A stretch of DNA of 64,000 bases from an uncultured Mycobacterium sp. (GTDB lineage Bacteria; Actinomycetota; Actinomycetes; Mycobacteriales; Mycobacteriaceae): positions 144,058 through 208,057 of the forward strand of contig FLQS01000045.1 in the NCBI GenBank assembly GCA_900078375.1, in the 5' to 3' direction. Position numbers and translations under genes: made by a program. The number at the start of each line of letters is the position of its first letter. Within the stretch, counting starts at the first letter, position 1. Below are positions 7,716 through 16,308 of the stretch, in pieces. Below the pieces are notes generated by a model that saw only the letters and a program-made list of their open reading frames with translations, was not told where the DNA came from and searched no databases.

Positions 7716-9002
7716 GTGACCCCCGGTGACGCCCCCGCCGATGCGGGCCTGACTGAGCAGGCCCGGATCAGCTTCTTCGTCGGCAAGGGCGGTGTGGGCA
7801 AGTCGACGTTGGCCTCGGCGACTGCGGTGCGCGCGGCACTGGCCGGCGAACGGGTGCTCGCGGTGTCCACCGACCAGGCCCACTCACTGGGCGATGTGCT
7901 CGGTGTCGCGGTGCCGCCGACCGGTAGGCGCGAGCCGGTGCGGATTCTCACCGAGGAGGGCACCGACGCCGTCGGCGGCGGGCACCTCGATGCACTCGCC
8001 CTGGACACCCTGGCTCTGCTGGAGGGCAGATGGCGGGCCATCGCGCCAGTGCTGGCCGCCAGATTCCCGAATTCTGATCTCAAAGATGTTGCACCGGAAG
8101 AACTTTCCGCGCTACCGGGAATTCAGGAGGTACTCGGCCTGGCCGAGGTGGCCGCGCTGGCCGACTCGGGCCGGTGGGACTACGTCGTCGTCGACTGTGC
8201 CTCGACCGCCGACGCCATGCGGATGCTGACGCTGCCGGCGGCGTTCGCGATGTACATCGAGCGGGCCTGGCCGCGGCATCGCCGGCTGAGCGCCGCCCTC
8301 GACAGCGCGCACAGCGCCGCCACCGTCGCGGTGATCGAGGGGATCAGCGGCGGGGTCGAAGGATTGTCCGCGCTGCTCACCGACGGGCAGCGGGTCAGTG
8401 CGCACTTGGTGCTCACCGCCGAGCGGGTGGTGGCTGCCGAGGCCGTGCGCACCCTGGGTTCGCTCGTGCTGATGGGTGTGCGGGTGGCCGAACTTTTCGT
8501 CAATCAGATTCTGGTCCAAGATGATTCGTACGAGTACCGCAACCTGCCTGAACATCCAGCCTTCGATTGGTACTCCGAGCGGATCGTCGAGCAGCAAGCG
8601 GTGCTCGTCGAGCTCACCGGCGCGATCGGCGACGTCCAGCTGGTCCTGGCTCCACACCTGGCCGGCGAGCCGATCGGAGCCAAGGCACTCGGCCAGCTGC
8701 TCGACAGCGTGCGACGGCGCGACGGCTCGCCGCCACCCGGGCCGCTGAAGCCCGTGGTGGATCGCGAATCGGGTTCGGGAGTCGATGCGATCTACCGCAT
8801 GCGGCTAGAGTTGCCGCAAATCGATCCGGGAACGCTGACACTGGGCCGGGTCGACGACGACTTGATCATCGGCGCCGCAGGGATGCGGCGCCGCGTGCGA
8901 CTGGCGTCGGTTCTGCGGCGGTGCATCGTGGTGGACGCGGCACTGCGCGGTACCGAGCTGACCGTGCGCTTTCGACCAGACCCGGAGGTGTGGCCCGCGT
9001 GA
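7716..9002 (+). CDS. ArsA-like P-loop ATPase (Rv2184c-like)
   Basis: A 428-residue SIMIBI-class ATPase of the ArsA/Get3 family. The deviant Walker A is FVGKGGVGKST at residues 21-31, with signature Lys24 and Lys29; then comes STDQAHSLGDVLG (switch-like, compare STDPAHNL), and YVVVDCASTADAMRMLTLP in the place of the DTAPTGHTLR motif. A C-terminal region (350-428) resembles the small alpha-crystallin-like beta domain of actinobacterial ArsA homologues. No ars genes are nearby, so arsenite transport is unlikely; a protein- or lipid-targeting ATPase is a better guess. It starts with GTG immediately after the TB16.3-like stop and overlaps the next gene by 4 nt (GTGA). Confidence 0.82.
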   Translation: MTPGDAPADAGLTEQARISFFVGKGGVGKSTLASATAVRAALAGERVLAVSTDQAHSLGDVLGVAVPPTGRREPVRILTEEGTDAVGGGHLDALALDTLALLEGRWRAIAPVLAARFPNSDLKDVAPEELSALPGIQEVLGLAEVAALADSGRWDYVVVDCASTADAMRMLTLPAAFAMYIERAWPRHRRLSAALDSAHSAATVAVIEGISGGVEGLSALLTDGQRVSAHLVLTAERVVAAEAVRTLGSLVLMGVRVAELFVNQILVQDDSYEYRNLPEHPAFDWYSERIVEQQAVLVELTGAIGDVQLVLAPHLAGEPIGAKALGQLLDSVRRRDGSPPPGPLKPVVDRESGSGVDAIYRMRLELPQIDPGTLTLGRVDDDLIIGAAGMRRRVRLASVLRRCIVVDAALRGTELTVRFRPDPEVWPA

Positions 9003-9364
9003 ACGGCCCGCATCCCGACCTGGGGCCCGAACTGCGCGCGCTGGCCCAGGCGATCCTGGACCGGCTCGACCCCGCCGTCCGCGCCGGCGCGGCGATGACC
9101 GCAGGCAGCCCGCAGGGCAAATGCCAGCAGGTGTGGTGCCCGGTATGCGCGCTGGCCGCGCTGGTCAACGGTGAACAGCACCCGCTGCTGACCGTCGTCG
9201 CCGAGCACAGCGTGGCTCTGGTGACGATGATCCGGGCGATGGTGGCCGAGGAGGGCACGGCCGCGCCAGGACCTGACGGTGCACCGCCCGATGAGCCCGG
9301 TCCCGATGAGCCCGGTCCCGCGCCGAGCCGCTATCAACACATCCCGGTCAGCGTCGAGGAGTGA
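8999..9364 (+). CDS. Small conserved Cys-motif protein (Rv2183c-like)
   Basis: A 121-residue actinobacterial protein of unknown function. The notable feature is C42-x4-C47-x2-C50 (KCQQVWCPVC), which could bind a metal or form a redox pair, followed by a hydrophobic helix and an acidic Pro-rich repeat tail with duplicated DEPGP. GTG 8999 overlaps the ATPase stop by 4 nt (GTGA), so it is translationally coupled to the ArsA-like ATPase and probably partners with it. The longer open frame upstream is only a shadow of the ATPase gene. Confidence 0.75.
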   Translation: MNGPHPDLGPELRALAQAILDRLDPAVRAGAAMTAGSPQGKCQQVWCPVCALAALVNGEQHPLLTVVAEHSVALVTMIRAMVAEEGTAAPGPDGAPPDEPGPDEPGPAPSRYQHIPVSVEE

Positions 9365-9435
9365 CGCGACCTGTGGTCGCTGTCCGCACGCCTGGGTACA
9401 GTTAGCCCAAAGCGCGTGACCGATCGGGAGGCCCC

Positions 9436-10167
9436 ATGTGGTACTGGCTGTTCAAGTACATCTTCATGGGACCCCTGTTGGCTTTGCTTGGTCGGCCGAA
9501 AGTTGAAGGGCTGGAATACGTTCCGAATTCCGGGCCGGTGATCCTGGCGAGCAATCACCTGGCGGTGGCGGACAGCTTCTACCTGCCGCTGGTGGTGAGC
9601 CGGCGGATCACGTTCCTGGCCAAGTCCGAATATTTCACCGGGACCGGCATCAAGGGCTGGTTCACTCGGTGGTTCTACACGGCCGCCGGCCAGGTGCCGA
9701 TCGACCGCGCCGACGCCGACGCCGCCCAGGCCGCGTTGAGCACCGCTGAGCGACTGCTGAAGCAGGGCAAGCTGCTCGGCATGTACCCCGAGGGCACCCG
9801 CTCCCCGGACGGCCGGCTCTACAAGGGCAAGACCGGCCTGGCTCGGCTGGCGCTGGAAACTCAGGTGCCGGTGATTCCGGTCGCGATGATCGGAACTGAC
9901 GTCGTGAACCCGCCGGGATCGAAGATGTGGCGCTTCGGCCGCGTGACGGTGCGCTTCGGCAAGCCGATGGATTTCTCCCGGTTCGACGGTCTGGCCGGCA
10001 ACCGGTTCATCGAGCGCGCCGTCATCGACGAGGTCATGTACGAGCTGATGGAGCTGTCGGGTCAGGAGTACGTCGACATCTACGCCGCGACGCTGAAGAA
10101 CACGGACCCTAAGCCGGGTGAACCAGGTCAGCCACCGGCGCGGTTCCCTGAGACCGCCGCGGGCTAG
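9436..10167 (+). CDS. 1-acylglycerol-3-phosphate acyltransferase family protein (PlsC-like, Rv2182c)
   Basis: Membrane-associated glycerolipid acyltransferase (PF01553) that esterifies lysophosphatidic acid or a related acceptor with acyl-CoA. Block I is N40-H41-x4-D46 (SNHLAVADSF), the catalytic HX4D motif. Block III is EGTRS at 119-123 (YPEGTRSPDG), and the block IV VPVIPVAMIG is visible. There is a short N-terminal hydrophobic segment. Start ATG 9436 is preceded by GGGAGG at 9428. Its 3' end overlaps the convergent mannosyltransferase gene by 59 nt. An upstream TACAGT at 9397-9402 could be a -10 element but no matching -35 is evident. Confidence 0.87.
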   Translation: MWYWLFKYIFMGPLLALLGRPKVEGLEYVPNSGPVILASNHLAVADSFYLPLVVSRRITFLAKSEYFTGTGIKGWFTRWFYTAAGQVPIDRADADAAQAALSTAERLLKQGKLLGMYPEGTRSPDGRLYKGKTGLARLALETQVPVIPVAMIGTDVVNPPGSKMWRFGRVTVRFGKPMDFSRFDGLAGNRFIERAVIDEVMYELMELSGQEYVDIYAATLKNTDPKPGEPGQPPARFPETAAG

Positions 10168-11404
10168 CGCCCGCCGTGACCACGGTCAGCCCCGCGACGA
10201 CGATCACGGCGAGCGCCCACCACACGTAGGACATCCCGAGCAGCTGGCGCCACCAGGACGCCGTCTCCTCGTGGTGTTTGGGCAGCAACTCCAGTGGAAC
10301 CCACGTCATCAACGCCACGCCGAGCGCGGTGACCAGTCCCAGTGCGATATTGCGGCGCCGGTAGGCGATCGCCGCGCCGGTGATGACCGTTGGCAGCGCC
10401 CACACCCAGTGGTGCGACCACGACACCGGCGAGACCACCAGCCCGAACAGGGCCACGCACATCAGCGCCAGTACCGGTTCGTTGGCGATCAGTACCCGCC
10501 GGACCGCCCAGATCGTCAGCGCCAGTGCGGCGAAGCAGGCCAGCGTCCACAGGATGAAGTGGGTGCTCTTGTCCAGGCCGAGGCGGGCCAGCGCGCCGGC
10601 GATGTTCTGGTTGGTGTTCAGCGCCGCGCTGCCGATGCGGTCGGTGTGCAGCACTGTGGTGGTCCAGTACTCCGCTGAATCGCGCCACGCCAGTGCGCAG
10701 CCCAGCAGGCTGGCGGCGACGAACGAGGCGACCGCGGTCAGGGCGGCGCGGCCGTCACGGCGCAGGACGAAGTACAGCAGGAACACCGCAGGCGTCAGCT
10801 TCAGCGCGATCGCGATGCCCAGCAGCATCCCCCGCGGCCATGGGGTGCGCCGCGGCAGGCAGTCCGCGATGACCAGCGTCATCAGCACCACATTGATCTG
10901 GCCGAAGTCGAAGTTGGCGTCGATGGGCTCGAGGTACATCACGGCCAGCGCCACGACGCCTGCCGTCAGCCAGGCGCGGCGCAGCCACGCCGGTTCCCTT
11001 GTGATCGTCGAGGCCGGCCACACCGCCAGGCGGGTCAGCACGATCCAGGTGGACAGCAGCACCAGGATCAGCGTGACGACCGTGATGGTCACGCTGGCCA
11101 CCGGCAACGACATCCAGGCGAACGGGCTGAACACGATGGCGGCCAGCGGGGGATAGGTGAACGGCAGGTCCAGCCCGGCCAGCGTGTGGAACATCGCGTC
11201 GCCGGCGTACAGCGGCCGGTCGTCCAGCCAGGCCTGCCCGCCCATCCGGTAGACCTCGATGTCGATGCGGTAGGGGATCTTCCCGAACAACAGCCAACCG
11301 GCATTCAGCAGCAGCGCGACGATCGCAACCTGCGTCACCCGCCACCCCGCGGTTAGCCAGGGCTTCGCCACACTGCCCAGATCGGGCAACCGCCGCATAC
11401 TCAT
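10109..11404 (-). CDS. Alpha-(1->2)-mannosyltransferase of LM/LAM branching (Rv2181-like, GT87)
   Basis: Polytopic GT-C glycosyltransferase (DUF2029/GT87) using polyprenyl-phosphate-mannose on the outer face of the membrane. The M. tuberculosis homologue Rv2181 adds single alpha-1,2-mannose side branches to the mannan backbone of lipomannan and LAM. The 431 residues form about ten hydrophobic helices; the first periplasmic loop has IDIEVYRMGGQAWLDDRPLY, where the Asp/Glu pair is the usual GT-C metal/donor site. Start ATG 11404 (an ATG two codons later is also possible). Tail-to-tail overlap of 59 nt with the PlsC-like gene; divergent from the membrane-protein gene at 11500. Confidence 0.88.
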   Translation of the reverse strand: MSMRRLPDLGSVAKPWLTAGWRVTQVAIVALLLNAGWLLFGKIPYRIDIEVYRMGGQAWLDDRPLYAGDAMFHTLAGLDLPFTYPPLAAIVFSPFAWMSLPVASVTITVVTLILVLLSTWIVLTRLAVWPASTITREPAWLRRAWLTAGVVALAVMYLEPIDANFDFGQINVVLMTLVIADCLPRRTPWPRGMLLGIAIALKLTPAVFLLYFVLRRDGRAALTAVASFVAASLLGCALAWRDSAEYWTTTVLHTDRIGSAALNTNQNIAGALARLGLDKSTHFILWTLACFAALALTIWAVRRVLIANEPVLALMCVALFGLVVSPVSWSHHWVWALPTVITGAAIAYRRRNIALGLVTALGVALMTWVPLELLPKHHEETASWWRQLLGMSYVWWALAVIVVAGLTVVTAGASPRRSQGTAPVADLVHPA

Positions 11405-11499
11405 GTCGCCACCAGACTATCTCCGGCGGTGCGACGCGCCGGAGACATCCCGGCCGTGCCGACCAGCAACGGGCGCTATCGGGCGTATCTTCTGACCCC

Positions 11500-12381
11500 G
11501 TGCCCTTCCACCTGCACTTCGACGTCGTCGCCCCCGGACGCGTGCCGCTGATGTGGTGCCTGATCGCGTTCATCCTCACGTTCTTCGTGACCAGGACGAT
11601 CGTGCGCTACATCCGCCACAACGCCGGCAACGATGCTCCCCGCAAGTGGTGGCAGCCGCGCAATATCTCCGGCAAGGGTGGGCTGCACATCCACCACGTC
11701 GTGATCGGCATCGTCCTGGTGATGATCTCCGGTATCACCATGGTGACGTTGGCGGTCGACGGTGGAGTCGGCGAATTCACCACGGCGGCAATCATTTTCG
11801 GAATCGGCGCGGCCCTGGTTCTGGACGAGTTCGCGCTCATCCTGCATCTGGAGGACGTGTACTGGGCCGAGGACGGCCGCGCCTCGGTGGACGCGGTCTT
11901 CGCCGCGGTCGCCGTCGCGGGTCTGTTGATCATGGGCTTCAACCCGCTGTCCTTCTTTGACATCGGGATCTGGCGCGCGGACGACTCGATCGCCGCCCGC
12001 ACCGTCGTTGTCGTCCTCGCGGCGCTGACCCTGGCGCTGGCGGTGGTCGTCTTGCTCAAGGGCAAGGTCTGGACCGGCCTGATCGGCATGTTCATCACGC
12101 CACTGCTGTTCGTCGGCGCGATCCGGCTATCCCGCCCGCACGCCCCGTGGGCGCGCTGGCATTACCAGGACAAACCCCGCAAGATGCACCGCGCCCTGGA
12201 GCGCGAACGCTATATGCGCCGGCCCGTCGTGCAGGCCAAGCTGTGGCTGCAGCACATCATCGCCGGCGAGCCGAGCTTCCCGGCCGACTCCGAGGTGGAC
12301 GCCGAACTCGACCGCGAGATCCATGCGGCGCCGCCGCCGCAGCCTGCCGCGGACGCCGAGCCGCAGGTCTCGACGGGATAG
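11500..12381 (+). CDS. Conserved integral membrane protein (Rv2180c-like)
   Basis: Function unknown. A 293-residue protein with about six hydrophobic segments: near residues 13-30, 65-85, 90-110, 125-145, 165-185 and 190-205. The cytosolic tail is basic and then Pro-rich. A His-rich sequence GLHIHHVVIG follows the first loop and might bind metal. The start is GTG 11500; no ATG lies nearby. The stop is 10 bp before the exoribonuclease-like gene, so the two are probably one transcript. Equivalent by order to M. tuberculosis Rv2180c. Confidence 0.75.
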   Translation: MPFHLHFDVVAPGRVPLMWCLIAFILTFFVTRTIVRYIRHNAGNDAPRKWWQPRNISGKGGLHIHHVVIGIVLVMISGITMVTLAVDGGVGEFTTAAIIFGIGAALVLDEFALILHLEDVYWAEDGRASVDAVFAAVAVAGLLIMGFNPLSFFDIGIWRADDSIAARTVVVVLAALTLALAVVVLLKGKVWTGLIGMFITPLLFVGAIRLSRPHAPWARWHYQDKPRKMHRALERERYMRRPVVQAKLWLQHIIAGEPSFPADSEVDAELDREIHAAPPPQPAADAEPQVSTG

Positions 12382-12391
12382 GGTGCGGCGA

Positions 12392-12901
12392 GTGCGGTTT
12401 TTCTACGACACCGAGTTCATCGACAACGGCCGGATCATCGATCTGATCTCGATCGGGGTGGTGGCCGAGGACGGGCGCGAGTTCTACGCGATCTCCACCG
12501 AGTTCGACCCCGAGTCGGCCGGCAAGTGGGTGCGCACCAACGTGCTGCCGAAACTGCCGAGCCCGTCGTCGCAGCTGTGGCAGTCCCGGCGCCAGATTCG
12601 GGAGAACCTGGAGGAATTCTTGCGCATCGACGGTGACGAACCGATCGAGCTGTGGGCCTGGGTCGCGGCCTACGACCACGTAGCGCTGTGCCAGCTGTGG
12701 GGACCGATGACCAGCCTGCCGCCCCAGATCCCGCGGTTCACCCGTGAACTGCGCCAGTTCTGGGAAGATCGTGGCTGCCCGCGGATGCCGCCTCGGCCGC
12801 ACGACACCCACGATGCGCTCGTCGACGCCCGCCACAACATGCGCCGGTATGTGCTGATGACCGCCGGCGTCGACCTCGGTGTCGCCGCCGTGGAGCGTTA
12901 A
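12392..12901 (+). CDS. RNase AS-like DEDDh 3'-5' exoribonuclease (Rv2179c-like)
   Basis: A 169-residue RNase T-like exonuclease; the M. tuberculosis homologue Rv2179c (RNase AS) removes adenylates from RNA 3' ends with divalent metal. The DEDDh residues are in place: D6 and E8 in DTEF, D95 in AAYDHVALC, H140 and D145 in THDALVDAR. Sequence agreement with the recalled Rv2179c is high across the whole length. GTG 12392 (MRFFYDTEF) matches the homologue's start; GTG 12383 is an in-frame alternative. It precedes aroG by 32 bp. Confidence 0.88.
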   Translation: MRFFYDTEFIDNGRIIDLISIGVVAEDGREFYAISTEFDPESAGKWVRTNVLPKLPSPSSQLWQSRRQIRENLEEFLRIDGDEPIELWAWVAAYDHVALCQLWGPMTSLPPQIPRFTRELRQFWEDRGCPRMPPRPHDTHDALVDARHNMRRYVLMTAGVDLGVAAVER

Positions 12902-12933
12902 AAGGGGGTGCCGGCCCCGGTTACCATGGATGG

Positions 12934-14331
12934 GTGAACTGGACCGTCGACGTACCCATCGAACAGCTGCCGTCGCTGCCGCCGCTGCCCGCTGATCTGC
13001 GCGGACGGCTCGACGCGGCACTGACGAAGCCGGCGCTGCAGCAGCCCAGCTGGGATCCTGAGCAGGCCGCCGCGATGCGTACCGTCCTCGAGAGCGTGCC
13101 GCCGGTCACTGTGCCGTCGGAGATCGAGAAGCTGAAGTCGCAGCTGGCCGATGTGGCCCTGGGCAAGGCGTTCCTGCTGCAGGGCGGCGACTGCGCCGAG
13201 ACCTTCGTCGATAACACCGAGCCGCACATCCGGGCCAACATTCGCACGCTGCTGCAGATGGCCGTCGTGCTCACCTACGGCGCGAGCATGCCGGTGGTCA
13301 AGGTGGCCCGCATCGCCGGCCAGTACGCCAAGCCGCGCTCATCGGACACCGACGCGCTGGGGCTGAAGTCCTACCGCGGTGACATGGTCAATGGTTTCGC
13401 CCCCGACGCTGCGGTGCGCGACCATGATCCGTCCCGGCTGGTTCGCGCCTACGCCAACGCCAGCGCCGCGATGAACCTGGTGCGGGCGCTGACGTCGTCG
13501 GGATTGGCGTCGCTGCACGCGGTGCACGACTGGAACAGGGAGTTCGTCCGCACCTCGCCGGCGGGTGCCCGCTACGAGACGCTGGCCGGTGAGATCGACC
13601 GCGGCCTGAAGTTCATGAGCGCCTGCGGTGTCAATGACCGCAACCTGGACACCGCCGAGATCTACGCCAGCCACGAGGCGCTGGTGCTGGACTACGAGCG
13701 CGCGATGCTGCGGATGGACACTGGAAACCCAGCAGCTGCCGGGCCGCCCAAGCTGTACGACCTGTCGGCGCACTACGTCTGGATCGGGGAGCGCACCCGC
13801 CAGCTCGACGGCGCCCACGTGGCCTTCGCCGAGGTGATCGCGAACCCGATCGGCGTCAAGATCGGTCCGACCACCTCACCGGAACTGGCGGTGGAGTACG
13901 TCGAGCGGCTCGACCCGAACAACGAGCCCGGTCGGCTCACGCTGGTCAGCCGGATGGGCAACCACAAAGTCCGCGACGTGCTGCCCCCGATCATCGAGAA
14001 GGTGCAGGCGTCGGGCCACCAGGTCATCTGGCAATGCGACCCCATGCATGGCAACACCCACGAGTCCTCGACGGGCTACAAGACCCGCCACTTCGACCGC
14101 ATCGTCGACGAGGTCCAGGGCTTCTTCGAGGTGCACCGCGCGCTGGGCACCCATCCCGGCGGCATGCACGTGGAGATCACCGGGGAAAACGTCACCGAAT
14201 GCCTCGGCGGCGCTCAGGACATCTCCGATTCCGACCTGGCGGGGCGGTACGAGACGGCCTGCGACCCGCGGCTCAACACCCAGCAGTCACTGGAGTTGGC
14301 GTTCCTGGTCGCGGAGATGCTGCGCGACTAG
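12934..14331 (+). CDS. aroG: Class II 3-deoxy-7-phosphoheptulonate (DAHP) synthase
   Basis: First committed enzyme of the shikimate pathway: phosphoenolpyruvate + erythrose-4-phosphate to DAHP. The 465 residues match plant-type/class II enzymes. Metal and substrate motifs are QGGDCAE (metal Cys), the KVARIAGQYAKPRS block, KIGPTT, SRMGNHKVRD, CDPMHGNT (metal His) and EITGENVTECLGG (metal Glu), with a terminal C-D-P-R-L-N. The N-terminal extension is the part that forms aromatic amino-acid effector sites in the M. tuberculosis enzyme. GTG 12934 is the start. Metal binding: Cys, His, Glu and Asp all present, so it should be active. Confidence 0.95.
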   Translation: MNWTVDVPIEQLPSLPPLPADLRGRLDAALTKPALQQPSWDPEQAAAMRTVLESVPPVTVPSEIEKLKSQLADVALGKAFLLQGGDCAETFVDNTEPHIRANIRTLLQMAVVLTYGASMPVVKVARIAGQYAKPRSSDTDALGLKSYRGDMVNGFAPDAAVRDHDPSRLVRAYANASAAMNLVRALTSSGLASLHAVHDWNREFVRTSPAGARYETLAGEIDRGLKFMSACGVNDRNLDTAEIYASHEALVLDYERAMLRMDTGNPAAAGPPKLYDLSAHYVWIGERTRQLDGAHVAFAEVIANPIGVKIGPTTSPELAVEYVERLDPNNEPGRLTLVSRMGNHKVRDVLPPIIEKVQASGHQVIWQCDPMHGNTHESSTGYKTRHFDRIVDEVQGFFEVHRALGTHPGGMHVEITGENVTECLGGAQDISDSDLAGRYETACDPRLNTQQSLELAFLVAEMLRD

Positions 14332-14343
14332 TGTCCTGCTGAA

Positions 14344-14640
14344 TTAATCGGTGTGGCGGGGGAGTCGGTGGCTGGGCATCTTCTGAAGTCCGACAGTGTG
14401 TTTGCGTTTCTTGGTGCCCATCGTGGCGAGGGATCTGACGGCACCGACGGGCATTGGCAGATCGCGCAGAAGGTCGCCCCGGATCGGGTGATCTCCACCG
14501 TCGATCCCGAAGCGCGGCATGCCCATAAGGCCGTGCACCGCCGCCAGGACGGGTTTAAAGCTCACATCGCGATCGAACCCGGAACCGGGCTGGATCTACT
14601 TGCCGGCGAGCGCAGTCCGGTGCGGTCGGGTCGTGCCTAG
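14344..14640 (+). pseudogene. Transposase fragment (IS1182-like), at the Rv2177c position
   Basis: A remnant of a DDE transposase. Only the segment from about 14455 to 14600 is recognisable: WQIAQKVAPDRVISTVDPEA, HAHKAVHRRQDGFKAHI and IEPGTG, which is the conserved middle of IS1182-type transposases around the second catalytic Asp. The intact protein would be several hundred residues; here both ends are missing and the ORF is 95 aa from GTG 14353. It starts 12 bp after aroG and its TAG overlaps the pknL stop on the other strand. M. tuberculosis also has a transposase remnant (Rv2177c) between aroG and pknL, so the scar appears to be old and shared. No target-site duplication was identified. 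Confidence 0.72.
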
Positions 14641-15866
14641 ATCAGCCCGCCGAGGTTGCTGCCCAGGGTCCAGCCGGCCGCGGCCATCCCTGCGGTGAGC
14701 AGCAGCACGATCAGCAACCAGAACACCAGCGACCGCCGGGCGCGCTGACGCTCCCAGGCGAACTCGCCGATGTCGATGCCGGCGAATTGGCTCGGTGCCA
14801 CTGGGATGTCGTCTTCGATGGGAGTGGGCTGCCAATCCTGCGGGTCGCGGACGAGCTGCCGGGTGGGATTCTTGACGGCCTGCGGCGGTGCCGGCTGAGG
14901 TATCGGCGGTGCCGCCGCTGCGGACGGGGCGACCCGATAGTCGTCGGTGCGCCGGCTGTGAACGGCCGTGGCCGCGGCGTGCTGGGCGGAGTTCTTCGGC
15001 GCCGGCACACGGAATTTCGGCAGCGCCAGCTCCTGGCCGATTGCGTCGAGATCCTCGGCCATCTCCTCGGCGTCGACGAACCGCTCGTCGGGATTGCGGG
15101 CGGTGGCGCGGGCGATGAACTCGTCGAATTGCCGCGGGACCCCGCTGATCACCGTGCTGGGCAACGGCACATCGTTGTCCATCCGCTGATAGGCCACGGT
15201 CAGCGGATTGTCACCGGTGAACGGCGTTGTGCCGGTGAGCAATTCGTAGGCCAGGACCCCGACGGCGTAGACATCGCTACGGGCGTCGGCCGCGCCGCTG
15301 CTGACCTGCTCGGGGGACAGGTAGGCTGCGGTGCCCAGGATGACACTGGTCGAGGTGATACCGGCTTCGGCCACCGCGCGCACCAGGCCGAAGTCGACGA
15401 GCTTGACCTCGCCGTCGTCGGAGATCAGGACGTTCTCGGGTTTGACGTCACGGTGCACCAGCCCGGCGTGATGCGCGGTGGCCAGACCACCGAGCACCGG
15501 GCGCAGCACCGCCGCCGCCGCGTGCGGGGGCATTGGGCCGCGCTCGCGCAACAGCTCGCGCAGCGTCCCGCCCTCGACCAGCTCCATGACGAGAAAGGGA
15601 TGGCTACCGTCGAGGCCCTGGTCATAGACCGCGACCAGGCCGGGATCCTTCAACCTGGCCACCGCGCGGGCCTCGCGCTGGAAGCGGGTCAGGAACTGGC
15701 TGTCTCCTGCGTAACGCGCATCCATCACCTTCAGCGCCACCGGCCGGTCCAGGCGGACGTCCAGACCGCGGTACACCGTCGACATTCCGCCGGTGGCGAT
15801 CTTGGCGTCGACGCGGTACCGGCCTTCCAGCAACACGCCGTTGAGTGGGTCCGACGTCACCGCCAC
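14637..15866 (-). CDS. pknL: Transmembrane Ser/Thr protein kinase PknL
   Basis: Hanks-type kinase, 409 aa. The glycine loop is IATGGMST (24-31), the ATP Lys is K46, the catalytic loop HRDVKPEN (138-145), DFG at 158-160, with an activation segment containing Thr171/Ser172/Thr173 and APE-like SPEQ. After a Pro/Ala-rich juxtamembrane linker comes a single transmembrane helix near 380-402 (VFWLLIVLLL) and only a few external residues, so no sensor domain. The start is GTG 15866. It is divergent, with 37 bp between starts, from the Rv2175c-like DNA-binding protein, the known substrate of PknL in M. tuberculosis. Confidence 0.93.
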   Translation of the reverse strand: MAVTSDPLNGVLLEGRYRVDAKIATGGMSTVYRGLDVRLDRPVALKVMDARYAGDSQFLTRFQREARAVARLKDPGLVAVYDQGLDGSHPFLVMELVEGGTLRELLRERGPMPPHAAAAVLRPVLGGLATAHHAGLVHRDVKPENVLISDDGEVKLVDFGLVRAVAEAGITSTSVILGTAAYLSPEQVSSGAADARSDVYAVGVLAYELLTGTTPFTGDNPLTVAYQRMDNDVPLPSTVISGVPRQFDEFIARATARNPDERFVDAEEMAEDLDAIGQELALPKFRVPAPKNSAQHAAATAVHSRRTDDYRVAPSAAAAPPIPQPAPPQAVKNPTRQLVRDPQDWQPTPIEDDIPVAPSQFAGIDIGEFAWERQRARRSLVFWLLIVLLLTAGMAAAGWTLGSNLGGLI

Positions 15867-15903
15867 ATGGTACCCGCGGCCCCCGTCGTCCTAGACTGGG
15901 CGG

Positions 15904-16308
15904 GTGAGCAGCATTCCGGCCGGCGAGGACGTTCTGGATCCCGACGAGCCCGTCTACAACCTTCCCGAAGTCGCCGAGTTGTTGCACATCCCGGTGACGA
16001 AGGTGCACCAGCACTTACGCGAGGGCCACCTGGTGGCGGTCCGGCGCGGCGGCGTCCCGATGATCCCGAAGGCCTTCCTCAACCAGCACGGCGAGGTGGT
16101 CAAGAGCCTGCCCGGGTTGCTGGCCGTCCTGCGCGACGGCGGGTTTCACACCACCGAGATCCTGCGCTGGCTGTTCACCGCCGATCCGTCGTTGACGATC
16201 ACCCGTGACGGGTCGCGTGAGGCGATCAGCAATGCCCGTCCGGTGGATGCGCTGCACGCGCACCAGGCCCGCGAGGTGATCCGGCGCGCTCAGGCCATGG
16301 CTTACTGA
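15904..16308 (+). CDS. Rv2175c-like DNA-binding protein (PknL-linked regulator)
   Basis: A 134-residue nucleoid or regulatory protein with a winged helix-turn-helix near 18-65 (YNLPEVAELLHIPVTKVHQHLREG) and a conserved C-terminal region ending VDALHAHQAREVIRRAQAMAY, nearly identical to the recalled Rv2175c. In M. tuberculosis PknL phosphorylates Thr9 within an N-terminal tail, which weakens DNA binding. Here the start is GTG 15904, with an in-frame TAG at 15892, so that tail and its Thr are absent. Convergent with mptA, overlapping it by 83 nt. Confidence 0.88.
   Translation: MSSIPAGEDVLDPDEPVYNLPEVAELLHIPVTKVHQHLREGHLVAVRRGGVPMIPKAFLNQHGEVVKSLPGLLAVLRDGGFHTTEILRWLFTADPSLTITRDGSREAISNARPVDALHAHQAREVIRRAQAMAY

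Noticed and set aside
14344..14565. Minus-strand ORF over the transposase fragment
   Set aside because: The plus strand carries recognisable transposase motifs; the minus frame is its shadow.
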